A stretch of 64,000 nt of DNA from CAYPGJ01 sp050174775 (GTDB taxonomy: Bacteria > Planctomycetota > Phycisphaerae > Phycisphaerales > UBA1924), in assembly GCA_050174775.1 (NCBI GenBank), contig JBFXJP010000001.1:930001-994000 (forward strand), given 5' to 3'. The translations under genes were made by a program, and so were the position numbers. The notes beneath the pieces were generated by a model, which was not told the DNA's origin, did not search any database, and saw nothing but the letters and a program-made list of their open reading frames with translations. Position 1 is the stretch's first letter, and every line of letters begins with the position of its first letter. This document shows, piece after piece, positions 36,971 to 45,205 of the stretch.

Positions 36971-37357
36971 ATGCGCATCCGACTCCTCGACATTTCCGAC
37001 AAGAACCCGCACTCCGCGGCGCCTGAGTGGACGCAGACGGACCTTGAGCGTCCGCTGCCGCAGAAGATCGCGCAGACGTTCTTCATCGAGACGCAGGTGT
37101 CGTCGGAGGGGACGCCGCTGCTCCTCTACGGGGGCAAGCATGCGTCGCCGGAATTTCCGTGGCACCAGCCGCGGATCGGGGGGGGCGGGCAGGGGTTTCA
37201 CGAGTACAGCGATGCGGACGTGGCGATGAGCCTGCGTGTGTGGATGCTGGAGACGTTCGAGAACACGGTGCCGATCACGGAGGCGCTGGTGCAGGACACG
37301 CTGCGGATGCTTGCGGCGGTCTGCGTTCGCGCCGGACAAGAAAAGGGTCTGGAATGA
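36971..37357 (+). CDS. Small protein of unknown function
   Basis: The 128-residue product is not recognised. It has no signal peptide or membrane segment and contains a helix-strand mix with FFIETQVSSEGTPLLLYGG and a Gly-rich loop before FHEYSDADVAMSLRVWMLE. CAGGAGACG precedes the ATG. Its TGA overlaps the ATG of the M16 peptidase (ATGA), so the two are translationally coupled and probably function together. Confidence 0.65.
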   Translation: MRIRLLDISDKNPHSAAPEWTQTDLERPLPQKIAQTFFIETQVSSEGTPLLLYGGKHASPEFPWHQPRIGGGGQGFHEYSDADVAMSLRVWMLETFENTVPITEALVQDTLRMLAAVCVRAGQEKGLE

Positions 37358-38748
37358 TGCGAGTGGGTGTGGCGCGGCTCGGGCGTGTTGTTGCGGTGTC
37401 TCTCGCGGCGTTGTTCGCTTCATCCGCGGTCCGCGCGGCGGGGGAGACGCGCTTTGCGCTCGAGAACGGCCTCCGGGTGATTCTGCGGCCGGTCGACGGG
37501 GCGGATGAGGCCGTGGTGCTGGTCTGCTACGACTTCGGCGAGAACGCTGATCCGGAGGGGAAGTCGGGGCTGGCGCACTTCATCGAGCACCTGTATTTCA
37601 CGGCGGGCGCGGGCAAGACCCCGGTCCGCACGTTCGACGAGATCGTGAGCGCGTACCAGGGGCTGTTCAACGCGCAGACGGGCGAGGACTACACGGTGTT
37701 CGCGACCGTGGTTCCGGCGGGCGAGCTCGAGAACGAGTTGACGGACGCCGCGTCGCGGATGGACGGCTTGAAGATCACGAGCGCGGACGTGGATCGTGAG
37801 CGTCCGCGGATCGTGCTCGAGCTGCGGAACATGTACGGGAACGTGAGCGGTTTGAGCGCGTTGAACCGGGCGCGCGAGGCGGTGCGTCCGAGCCTGCCCG
37901 GCTCGCAGAAGGGCGGGATGATCGAGGTGATCGAGGCGCTCACGCTCGAGGAGCTGAAGGACGCGGCTGAGAAGTGGTACAAGCCGGTGAATGCGCGGCT
38001 GGTGATCACCGGGGCGCTCGACGCCGAGAGGACGAAGAAGCGGGTCGAGGAGCTGTTCGGGGGGATTCAGGCTGGCGAGAAACCTCAGACGCACGAGCGG
38101 TCGTTCGTGGAGCGTCCGGAGAGGGTGGTTGTGCAGGGGAACGAGCCGGGCGCGCCGGGCATCGTCGTCTTGGCGTACCCGTGCCCACCTGCGGGCCAAG
38201 AACACGCGGCCGCGGCGTCGCTGCTCGTTGCGCGGCTGATGGCGAAGGCGCAGGCCGCGGGCGAGTTCACGGGGCAGTTCCCTCCGCCGGTGTTTCATCC
38301 GGTGCTGGACGATCCGTACCTGCTGTACGTGGGCGCGCGGATGAAGCCGAACGAGACGCCTGAAGAGGCGGTGAAGCGTCTTGATGATCGCGTGGCCGCG
38401 GCGTTCGATGGGGCGGTGCAGGCGGGAGAGCGAACGAACGTGCGGAACGGGGCGGGGATGTTCCTGGGGTTTGTGGATCCGCCAGCGGGTCTGCCTGGGC
38501 AGGGGCTCTACGGGCTAGCGTTCTCGCTGGCGCGACGAGCGCAGGTGGGGATTGACGCGGGGGAGGTATCGAAGCGTCTGGATGAGATCGACGAAGCGGG
38601 GATGGCTGCCGCACGGGACGCGTGCTTCAACGCGGCGAAACGCGCTGCTGTCGTGATCCTTCCGATGCCGACTCCGCCTGAGGAGGTGGGCCCTGGTGTT
38701 GAGGAGGGCGGGGCCGGAGGCGCGGGGGGGGCATCGGGGGGTGAGTGA
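37354..38748 (+). CDS. Exported M16-family zinc metallopeptidase
   Basis: The 464-residue product has a signal peptide (VVAVSLAALFASSAVRAA). An M16 N-terminal domain carries the inverted zinc motif His75-x-x-Glu78-His79 (GLAHFIEHLYF) with a third ligand probably Glu156 (RIVLELRN). An M16 C-terminal domain runs from about 195 (TLEELKDAAEKWY, ARLVITGALD) to about 440, and a Gly/Glu-rich tail ends it. It should cut peptides in the periplasm. Single two-domain M16 proteins normally pair with an inactive partner; none is adjacent. ATG 37354 overlaps the preceding TGA; ATG 37357 is equally possible. Confidence 0.88.
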   Translation: MMRVGVARLGRVVAVSLAALFASSAVRAAGETRFALENGLRVILRPVDGADEAVVLVCYDFGENADPEGKSGLAHFIEHLYFTAGAGKTPVRTFDEIVSAYQGLFNAQTGEDYTVFATVVPAGELENELTDAASRMDGLKITSADVDRERPRIVLELRNMYGNVSGLSALNRAREAVRPSLPGSQKGGMIEVIEALTLEELKDAAEKWYKPVNARLVITGALDAERTKKRVEELFGGIQAGEKPQTHERSFVERPERVVVQGNEPGAPGIVVLAYPCPPAGQEHAAAASLLVARLMAKAQAAGEFTGQFPPPVFHPVLDDPYLLYVGARMKPNETPEEAVKRLDDRVAAAFDGAVQAGERTNVRNGAGMFLGFVDPPAGLPGQGLYGLAFSLARRAQVGIDAGEVSKRLDEIDEAGMAAARDACFNAAKRAAVVILPMPTPPEEVGPGVEEGGAGGAGGASGGE

Positions 38749-38759
38749 GGGGGTTGGAA

Positions 38760-38846
38760 TGGCCCCGGTGGGAGTTGAACCCACACCCCGGTTTGAGCCG
38801 GGCGCGGATTTTAAGTCCGCTGCGTCTGCCATTTCGCCACGGGGCC
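38760..38846 (-). tRNA. tRNA-Leu (anticodon TAA)
   Basis: An 87-nt class II tRNA reads on the minus strand. The acceptor stem GGCCCCG/CGGGGCC is perfect with discriminator A. The anticodon loop is CTTAAAA. A long variable arm (GCCCGGCTCAAACCGGGGT) and the T-arm GTGGGTTCAACTCCCAC are present. CCA is not encoded. Confidence 0.95.
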
Positions 38847-38884
38847 GCGGCTGGTTGGAGACGATACCCCGTGGGGTTCCAGAA

Positions 38885-38957
38885 TGGGCAGGGGCGGACT
38901 TGAACCGCCGACACCCGCATTTTCAGTGCGGTGCTCTACCAACTGAGCTACCTGCCC
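38885..38957 (-). tRNA. tRNA-Phe (anticodon GAA)
   Basis: A 73-nt cloverleaf on the minus strand has acceptor stem GGGCAGG/CCTGCCC, D-arm GCTCAGTTGGTAGAGC, anticodon loop CTGAAAA and T-arm GGCGGTTCAAGTCCGCC, with discriminator A. It lies 38 nt upstream of tRNA-Leu on the same strand, so the two are probably one transcript. Confidence 0.95.
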
Positions 38958-39078
38958 GGAGGAGCGGCAAAGGTAGCACCATGCTCGGCTCACGGTCAAG
39001 GAGGCGCGTTTTCCGGCCCGGGGGGAGGGTGGGTCGGCGCGGCAATATGAGCGTGATGCGGCACGTTGGTTCGGGGAT

Positions 39079-39726
39079 ATGCACGGCATGACCGGGCCCG
39101 CCGAGCCTCATTCTGCGCCGACGCCGCACTCGCGGCGAACGGGTGGGTCGCGCGCGGCGGAGTCAGGCGGGGAAGCGCAGGACACCACACTTGCGCCGTT
39201 GCTGCGAGCGGCATCGTCGGGTGATGAGGACGCGTGGCGCGAGATCGTGCGTCGGTACGCGCACCGGGTGTACGCGATGGCGCGGTCGCGTCGGGTGAGC
39301 GAGGAGGTTGCGGAGGAGATCGCGCAGTCGGTGTTCGCGACCCTCGCGGAGCGGCTTCGGTCGGGGGAGTATCACGAGCAGGGGCGGTTTGAGCCGTGGC
39401 TGTTCCGGATCACGATCAACCGAGTGCGGGACGAGATCCGGCGGACACGCCGGCATGCAGAGCCGACGGACCCCGCAGCATTCTCGGGCCAGGCGGAACG
39501 GAAGAGCGATCACCAGCCCCCAGAGGCCGGGCATCTGGATGCTCTGCGGTATGCGATGGGCCAGTTGGGGGAGGCGGATCGGGACGTTATCGAGCTCCGG
39601 CACCACGGGGGGCTTTCGTTCCGGCAGATCGCGGACCTGCTTGAGGAGCCCCTAGGGACGGTGCTCGCCCGGCACCATCGGGCGTTGCGGAAACTGAAGG
39701 AAATCTTGGAGCAGGAGCGGCGTTAG
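39079..39726 (+). CDS. ECF-type RNA polymerase sigma factor
   Basis: The 215-residue product has sigma region 2 (VAEEIAQSVFATLAERL, then FEPWLFRITINRVRDEIRR) and region 4 (LSFRQIADLLEEPLGTVLARHHRALRKLK), matching ECF sigma-70 factors. The N-terminal 40 residues are disordered and Pro/Ser-rich; ATG 39088 is a possible alternative start. The next two genes, a single-pass membrane protein and an exported coiled-coil protein, complete an apparent sigma/anti-sigma/sensor unit. Confidence 0.9.
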   Translation: MHGMTGPAEPHSAPTPHSRRTGGSRAAESGGEAQDTTLAPLLRAASSGDEDAWREIVRRYAHRVYAMARSRRVSEEVAEEIAQSVFATLAERLRSGEYHEQGRFEPWLFRITINRVRDEIRRTRRHAEPTDPAAFSGQAERKSDHQPPEAGHLDALRYAMGQLGEADRDVIELRHHGGLSFRQIADLLEEPLGTVLARHHRALRKLKEILEQERR

Positions 39727-39744
39727 GCTTGAGGAGAACTACTG

Positions 39745-40239
39745 ATGCGCCCCCGAACGAACCCATCTGAGACCCCCGAAGATCTGCTCGGCATTGAGGC
39801 CGCGCTGGATCGGCTTGCTCGTGCTGAGCGCGAGGGGATGCCGGCCGATTTGCCGGAGCGGATTGTCGCATCAACACGGCTCGCGCCTGAGGTGGTGGTG
39901 CGTCGTGAGGTGGTCGGGCGTGTGGGCGCGCGAGGATGGTCTGCGTGGCGCGCCGCGGCGTCGTTGGCGGTGCTTGTGGGTGTTGCAGGGGTCGCCGGGT
40001 GGCTCGCGTTGCGATCGCCCGTGCTGTCCGGAGGGGAGCGTGGAGCGTCGGCGGATGCGGCGCTGGCGAGCGATGTGTGGAGCGCGGTGGACAGCGCGTG
40101 GGAGGATGATGCATGGGCCCGGACGACGAGCGCCCTGCGAGAAGTGGACGCGCTGCGTGCGTCGATCGAGGCGATCGGGGGGGACGGGTGGTCCGTGTCC
40201 GACGTAGTGGACGCGGAGTGGCTGCAGGACTCCATGTAA
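39745..40239 (+). CDS. Probable anti-sigma factor, single-pass membrane protein
   Basis: The 164-residue product has a cytoplasmic helical N-terminus (DLLGIEAALDRLARAEREG), one transmembrane helix (about 69-90, AAASLAVLVGVAGVAGWLAL) and a short acidic periplasmic part. No zinc-finger HxxxCxxC motif is present. The call as anti-sigma factor rests on topology and position 18 nt after the sigma gene. GAGGAG lies about 8 nt before the ATG. Confidence 0.65.
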   Translation: MRPRTNPSETPEDLLGIEAALDRLARAEREGMPADLPERIVASTRLAPEVVVRREVVGRVGARGWSAWRAAASLAVLVGVAGVAGWLALRSPVLSGGERGASADAALASDVWSAVDSAWEDDAWARTTSALREVDALRASIEAIGGDGWSVSDVVDAEWLQDSM

Positions 40240-40248
40240 GGCACGAGC

Positions 40249-41229
40249 ATGATGCGCATGAGATGGCTGATCACGAGTGTCGCGCTAGGCGCGGCTGCGG
40301 CGGGCGTGGTGTGCGCCCAGTCGGACGGCACGCCACCCCCGGTCCCCCCGGCTCATGAGGGGCGCGCTGATCGTGCGGGCGGGCCCGGCGGTGAGCGGAT
40401 GCGGGGCGAGCCGGCGTCGGCGCGCGAGCGGATCGAGCGTCGGCTTGAGGAGTTGCGCGAGGAGAGCGCGCGGCTCGAGGGGATGTTGCGTCGCATGGAT
40501 GAGGGGGGGCCTGAGAGCGGGGAGCGCGGCGGGCTTCCTGATGGGCCGAGGATGCGCGGGAGGGGGGATGAGCCCGGGCGAGAGCGCGGGCCGATGCGCG
40601 AGGCCTTCCGGGAGCACGTGATGCAGTTCCTGCATGCGCACCATCCGGAATTCGCGGAGCACCTGGAGGAACTGCGCCGGGAGCGGCCCGATCTTGCGGA
40701 TCGCGCCCTGAGCGAATTCGGTCAGCACATGCGGGAGTTGGGCGAACTGCGTGAGAAGGACCCGGTGCTGTTCAAGATCCGGCTTGAGACACACAGAACG
40801 GACTGGATCATGCGGCGCACGGTGTTCGAGGCCGTGCGTGAAGCGCGAGCGGCGGGACCGGAGGGGACGGTGGATGTGGAGGGCCTGCGGGCGAAGCTGG
40901 CGCCGCTCGTAGAGGCACGCTTTCGTCTCTCGCTCAAGGAGCGAGACCACAGTGTCGGGGAGTTGAAGGAACGGATCGAGGCGCTGCACGCCGAGACGGA
41001 GCGGGACGAGGCCGAGGCGCCGAGGATCGTGCAGGAGCGGCTGGATCGGCTGATCGAGCATGTGACGAAGATGGCGTCGGGGGAGTTTCGTCCGTTCGAG
41101 GAGGGACGAGGTCGTCCGGAGCGTCCGGGTGGGCCGTCGCGCGGCGGACCGGATGGACCTGGGGGCGGGACGCCTCGGCGCGGGCCGGCAGAGGCCGCGC
41201 CGCCGCGGAGCGCCCCGCCGCAGCATTGA
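40249..41229 (+). CDS. Exported Arg/Glu-rich coiled-coil protein
   Basis: The 326-residue product has a signal peptide (ITSVALGAAAAGVVCAQ). Charged helices follow (RERIERRLEELREESARLEGMLRR, about 60-83; and most of 125-285), and the C-terminus is a Gly/Pro/Arg-rich disordered tail. The layout recalls Spy/CpxP-like periplasmic proteins that sense or chaperone unfolded proteins, but the LTxxQ motifs of that family are not seen. It starts 9 nt after the anti-sigma gene and is probably in the same operon. Confidence 0.6.
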   Translation: MMRMRWLITSVALGAAAAGVVCAQSDGTPPPVPPAHEGRADRAGGPGGERMRGEPASARERIERRLEELREESARLEGMLRRMDEGGPESGERGGLPDGPRMRGRGDEPGRERGPMREAFREHVMQFLHAHHPEFAEHLEELRRERPDLADRALSEFGQHMRELGELREKDPVLFKIRLETHRTDWIMRRTVFEAVREARAAGPEGTVDVEGLRAKLAPLVEARFRLSLKERDHSVGELKERIEALHAETERDEAEAPRIVQERLDRLIEHVTKMASGEFRPFEEGRGRPERPGGPSRGGPDGPGGGTPRRGPAEAAPPRSAPPQH

Positions 41230-41241
41230 GGCGCTCGTCGG

Positions 41242-41247
41242 TATCCT
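41242..41247 (+). promoter_or_regulatory. Candidate -10 element (TATCCT) for the ABC transporter genes
   Basis: TATCCT ends 6 nt before the GTG of the permease gene, just after the coiled-coil gene stop. It would give a leaderless transcript for the permease-ATPase pair. Confidence 0.4.
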
Positions 41248-41253
41248 GAGCGT

Positions 41254-42354
41254 GTGAGCAGCGCGGCAGGGAGCATGAGCGGAGTGTGTGTGGGGAGTTC
41301 GCGCCCGCGCGTGACCGGGTGGATCGGGGCCATTGTGTTGTGCTTGCTGTCCGTCGCGTGCTTTGCGTCTCTGCCTTGGACACTGGGGTCAAAGGGGGCG
41401 GGGGAACCTGCTCGGTACAAGGCGGAGGATTTGTCGGCCGCGCGTCAGGCGCCGACGTGGGTGGGCGCGGAAGGAGAGGCGGGGCGCGGGGGTTCGGGAT
41501 CGCTTCTGGGGCGGGATGCGCTGGGTCGGGATTTGTTGACGAGGTGCTTGCTGGGGGGGGCGGTGTCGCTGTCGGTGGGGTTTGCGGCCGCGTTGATCGC
41601 GATCGTGATCGGAACGGCGTGGGGGATGATCGCGGGATTTGCAGGCGGGCGGGTGGACGCGGTGATGATGCGGATCGTGGACGTGCTGTACGGGTTGCCG
41701 TACATCCTGCTGGTGGTGTTGCTGGCGGTTGCTGCGGATTCGATAGCGGAATCGAGGTTGAAGCGGGCGGATGCGCGGGCGGGGGAGCAGCGGGCGGCGT
41801 ATGTCGAGCGGGAGGGGAGCAGGGTGACGGGGGAGGCGCGCGCGGCCCTGGAGAGTGAGGCGGCGAGGCTGTACCCAGCGCCGTCGGAATCATCGAGGCC
41901 GATGATCAATCTGGTGACGCTGCTGGTGGCGATCGGGGGGGTATCGTGGCTGACGATGGCGCGCGTGGTGCGGGGGCAGACGCTGAGTCTGCGTGCGCAG
42001 CCGTTCGTGCACGCGGCGGAGGCGTTGGGGGCGTCGACGCCGAGGATATTGCGGGTGCACATCCTGCCGAACCTTGCGGCGCCGATCATCGTGTATGCGA
42101 CGCTGACGATTCCACAGGCGATTTTGCAGGAGTCGTTTTTGTCGTTTCTGGGGATCGGCGTGCGGCCGCCGGTCCCGTCGTGGGGGAGCCTTGCGGCGGA
42201 CGGCTTGTCGGAGTTGAACCCGGTGCGGTCGAGGTGGTGGCTGCTGGTGTTCCCGTGTGCGCTGCTGGCGTCGACGCTGTTGTCGTTGAACTTTTTGGGT
42301 GAGGCGTTGCGGGAGGCGTTGGACCCGCGCGCGGGGCAAGCGAGGCGGGCGTGA
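41254..42354 (+). CDS. Oligopeptide/dipeptide-type ABC transporter permease (OppC/DppC-like)
   Basis: The 366-residue product is an inner-membrane permease of the peptide/nickel class. It has LGRDALGRDLLTRCLLGGAVSLSVG, VDVLYGLPYILLVVLLAV, the EAA loop HAAEALGASTPRILRVHILPN, and ESFLSFLGIGVRPPVPSWG. A hydrophilic Ala/Arg/Glu insertion (about 162-216) splits the core where relatives have a short loop. The ATPase gene overlaps its stop by 4 nt (GTGA). Partners OppA, OppB and OppF are not in the window. Confidence 0.88.
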   Translation: MSSAAGSMSGVCVGSSRPRVTGWIGAIVLCLLSVACFASLPWTLGSKGAGEPARYKAEDLSAARQAPTWVGAEGEAGRGGSGSLLGRDALGRDLLTRCLLGGAVSLSVGFAAALIAIVIGTAWGMIAGFAGGRVDAVMMRIVDVLYGLPYILLVVLLAVAADSIAESRLKRADARAGEQRAAYVEREGSRVTGEARAALESEAARLYPAPSESSRPMINLVTLLVAIGGVSWLTMARVVRGQTLSLRAQPFVHAAEALGASTPRILRVHILPNLAAPIIVYATLTIPQAILQESFLSFLGIGVRPPVPSWGSLAADGLSELNPVRSRWWLLVFPCALLASTLLSLNFLGEALREALDPRAGQARRA

Positions 42355-43334
42355 GAGAGCCGGCGCTGTCGATCGAGGGGTTGCGTGTCTCGTTCGAAGG
42401 GACGGGGGGCCGGCACGTAGCGGTGGATGGTGTGTCGCTGGCGATCGAGGCGGGGCGGACGGTGGCCGTTGTGGGTGAATCGGGGAGCGGGAAATCGGCA
42501 ACGGCATTGTCGGTGCTGGGGCTGTTGGCGAGCCCGCCGGCGCGCGTGGAGGGGGGGGCGGTCTGGTTCAGGGCCAGGCAGGGAGTGGAGATTGATTTGT
42601 TGCGCGCGGATGCGCGAACGCTGCGGAGGGTGCGCGGGGGTGGGGTGGCGATGATCTTTCAGGAGCCGATGACGGCGCTGAATCCGGTGCGGACGGTGGG
42701 GTCACAGATCGTGGAGGCGATCCGGCTGCACCGGGAGTGTTCGAGGAAGGCGGCGGTAGCGGCGGCGCGGGGCGCACTGGAGGAGGTCAGGCTGCCGGAG
42801 CCGGGGAGGGTGATGGGGGCGTATCCGCACGAGCTCTCGGGGGGGATGCGGCAGCGGGCGATGATCGCGATGGCGTTGGCGTGTGATCCCGCGGTGATGC
42901 TCGCGGATGAGCCGACGACGGCGCTGGACGCGACGGTGCAGCGGGGCGTGCTGGAGCTGTTGCGGGAGCGGCAGCGTGCGCGGGGGATGGGGATGCTGCT
43001 GATCACGCACGCGTTGAACGTGGCTCGCGCGGTGGCGGATGTGATTGCGGTGATGTACGCGGGGCGGATCGTGGAGGAGGGGCCGGCGGAGGCGTTGATG
43101 GAACGGCCGAGGCATCCGTACACGCGGGCGCTGCTGGCGTGTGCGCCGTCGATCCATCACCGTCCGGAGCGGCTGGCGACGGTGGCGGACGCGGCTGAGG
43201 GGTTGGGGGAGGGTGGGGATGCGCGGGCGTGGTGGCCGAGGGCGGACGGGACGCGCCCGGCGGCGCGGATGGTGGAGGTCGGGGAGGGGCATCGCGTGCT
43301 GCATGCGGAGCGGGAGGGCGCACTGACGGCGTGA
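42351..43334 (+). CDS. Oligopeptide/dipeptide-type ABC transporter ATPase (OppD/DppD-like)
   Basis: The 327-residue product has Walker A GESGSGKS (42-49), Q-loop FQEPMTALNPV, signature LSGGMRQRAMIA, Walker B VMLADEPTTALD and an H-loop LLITHALN. The C-terminal RPRHPYTRALLACAPS block is diagnostic of the peptide/nickel ATPase group. It powers import through the permease encoded immediately upstream. The usual second ATPase (OppF) is missing next door, so it must be encoded elsewhere or be replaced by a homodimer. Confidence 0.9.
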   Translation: MREPALSIEGLRVSFEGTGGRHVAVDGVSLAIEAGRTVAVVGESGSGKSATALSVLGLLASPPARVEGGAVWFRARQGVEIDLLRADARTLRRVRGGGVAMIFQEPMTALNPVRTVGSQIVEAIRLHRECSRKAAVAAARGALEEVRLPEPGRVMGAYPHELSGGMRQRAMIAMALACDPAVMLADEPTTALDATVQRGVLELLRERQRARGMGMLLITHALNVARAVADVIAVMYAGRIVEEGPAEALMERPRHPYTRALLACAPSIHHRPERLATVADAAEGLGEGGDARAWWPRADGTRPAARMVEVGEGHRVLHAEREGALTA

Positions 43335-43377
43335 GCCTGCGCAGGGGCGCCCGGCTCGTCGTACCCTGTGCGCGCAC

Positions 43378-44553
43378 ATGCGCGTTCTCCTCATCGCCGA
43401 CACGCACTTTGCCACGCACGAGCACGCGATGCTGCGGCGCATCGAGGTCGCGGCCGCGGAGGACGGGCGACGGGTCGTGCTGGCGCATCCGAACACGGCG
43501 CCCGCTCCTGCGCCTTCGCCGTTCGCGTCGCACATCGTGTACCCATCGCGCGAATGGAGGTCGATCAAGAAGCTGACGGCGCGCGCGCGGGCGGGGTCGC
43601 TGGCCGCGGCGCTCGCGGACCTCGAGCTGCCGTCGCCGACCACGGAGGGCGCGGACCGGCCGATCGACGTGATTCATGCCTTGGGGGACGGGTGCTGGCC
43701 GATCGCGTTTGCGCTGGCGGACCTTGTGGGCGTGCCGATCTGCGCGGATGTGCATTCCCCGCGGGCGCTCGCGGAGGCGGCGCGCATTCACACGTCTCGC
43801 GCGAAGCACGCGCCGGAGCCGCCTGTGGCGTGGCTGGCGCCGGATGGGCCCGCGCTGGCGCGCCTGCAATCGGCGTTGCCGGCGGCACGGACGCGGCTGG
43901 CGCCTTGGGGCGTGTTTCTGCCGGCAAATCCGTCGCGCGCGCTGACGCGGGCGAAGGACGTCGCGGTGTCGCTGGTGATCGCGGGGTCCGGCTCCGACCC
44001 GTCGGCTGCGCGGGGGGTGCTCACCGGGCTCGCGTCGCTGCCGTCGGACGCCCCCCCCACTCTTCTGTTTCTCGACTCCACGTTCCTGTCCCACCGACAC
44101 TCGCTGTACCGGGACATCCGTTCGCTGAACCTGCTGGACCGGCTCTCGATCATCGACAATCTCGAGGGGCATCGGGACATCGCGCTGCGCGCGGACGTGC
44201 TGCTGCTGCCGGAAGCCCTCTCCCTGCACAGCACTTTGCTGCTCGATGCGCTCGCGGCGCCGCTCGGCGTGATCGCTGCGGCGGACCCCGGCATCGAGGC
44301 GCTCACCGCGTCGGAGGCGCCGGTGCTGCTGGAGTCCCCCACTCCCACGAGCTGGGGCGAGGCGGTGCTCGGGCTGCTTCGGGACCCGGAGAGCGCCCGG
44401 CATCGGGCGCTGAAGGGCCGGCCGTACATCGAGCGGGAGCGTCAGGCGAGTGCGCACACGCGTGCGGTGCTGGCCGCGTACGAGGCCCTGGCCAATTCCG
44501 GCCCGCTGCCCTTCACGCAGGGGTCCGGGCGCGTGGTGACCACGCCCGAATAA
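43378..44553 (+). CDS. GT-B-type glycosyltransferase-like protein
   Basis: The 391-residue product looks like a GT4-type glycosyltransferase: MRVLLIADTHFATHEHAMLRR at the start, HALGDGCWPIAFALADLVGVPICADVH in the N-domain, and SLVIAGSGSDP, DRLSIIDNLEGHRDIALRADVLLLPEALSLHSTLLLDALAA in the C-domain. The usual E-x7-E nucleotide-sugar motif is weakened (PEALSLHSTLLLDA), so activity is uncertain. No sugar-biosynthesis genes are adjacent. TACCCT lies 10 nt before the ATG. Confidence 0.6.
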   Translation: MRVLLIADTHFATHEHAMLRRIEVAAAEDGRRVVLAHPNTAPAPAPSPFASHIVYPSREWRSIKKLTARARAGSLAAALADLELPSPTTEGADRPIDVIHALGDGCWPIAFALADLVGVPICADVHSPRALAEAARIHTSRAKHAPEPPVAWLAPDGPALARLQSALPAARTRLAPWGVFLPANPSRALTRAKDVAVSLVIAGSGSDPSAARGVLTGLASLPSDAPPTLLFLDSTFLSHRHSLYRDIRSLNLLDRLSIIDNLEGHRDIALRADVLLLPEALSLHSTLLLDALAAPLGVIAAADPGIEALTASEAPVLLESPTPTSWGEAVLGLLRDPESARHRALKGRPYIERERQASAHTRAVLAAYEALANSGPLPFTQGSGRVVTTPE

Positions 44554-44656
44554 CACCGATTGCGGCGGATTCCTTGCGAATCCCCGTCGCGCGCGCACTC
44601 TTTGAGGAATCGGCCCGCGCACACGGTCGCGGGCGTTGCTTTTGGAGAATGCAGAC

Positions 44657-45199
44657 ATGCTCACCGGACTGGCCGCGGCCCTCACATTGAGCGCACTATG
44701 CACGCACGCGCCGCGTGCGGCGCACGCCATCGGCGCACATGAGGGGCGCGACGCGCTGCTGGCCGAGGCAGCGCCGGCGCCTGTGACGCGCACCGTCACG
44801 CACAGGGCGTTTGGGCAGCGGAACTCGTTCATCTCCGTGACGCACGCGAATATCGCCCATCGCCACGTCGACCAGTTGCACTCCCCCACCGCTCCCTACG
44901 GCGCTCACCCGGTGGACGCCAACGTCCGGGTGCTCGCGCGCGTCAACCACCAGTCGCTCGCCGTCGACCCGTGGACGCCCATCGAGGGGCGCGGCAACCT
45001 CGCGCATCTCGAGAACGCCCGGAATCAGTGGCTGCGCGAGCAGGGGTATGTCGAGAAGGTGCGTACGCACATCAACGCGCTGCCGTACGACGATCGCGTC
45101 GTGCAGGAGGCGTCGGAGGTGGTCCCGACGCCGCGCGGCGTGATCGAGGTCAGCCCGGCCAAGCCCGACCGTCTGCGCGTCTACGCCACGCCCCGCTGA
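44657..45199 (+). CDS. Exported protein of unknown function
   Basis: The 180-residue product has a signal peptide (LTGLAAALTLSALCTHAPRAAHA). The mature part is His/Asn-rich (HANIAHRHVDQLHSP) and includes WLREQGYVEKVRTHINAL. No family is recognised. Start ATG 44657 follows GGAGA by about 9 nt; TTG 44636 is an alternative. Codons end in C more than in the genes just upstream. It is convergent with the TPR protein gene (6 nt apart). Confidence 0.55.
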   Translation: MLTGLAAALTLSALCTHAPRAAHAIGAHEGRDALLAEAAPAPVTRTVTHRAFGQRNSFISVTHANIAHRHVDQLHSPTAPYGAHPVDANVRVLARVNHQSLAVDPWTPIEGRGNLAHLENARNQWLREQGYVEKVRTHINALPYDDRVVQEASEVVPTPRGVIEVSPAKPDRLRVYATPR

Positions 45200-45205
45200 T
45201 ACGCA

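Noticed and set aside
43003..44889. A 628-residue open frame on the minus strand
   Set aside because: It is antisense to the OppD-like and glycosyltransferase-like genes and has Arg-rich shadow composition.
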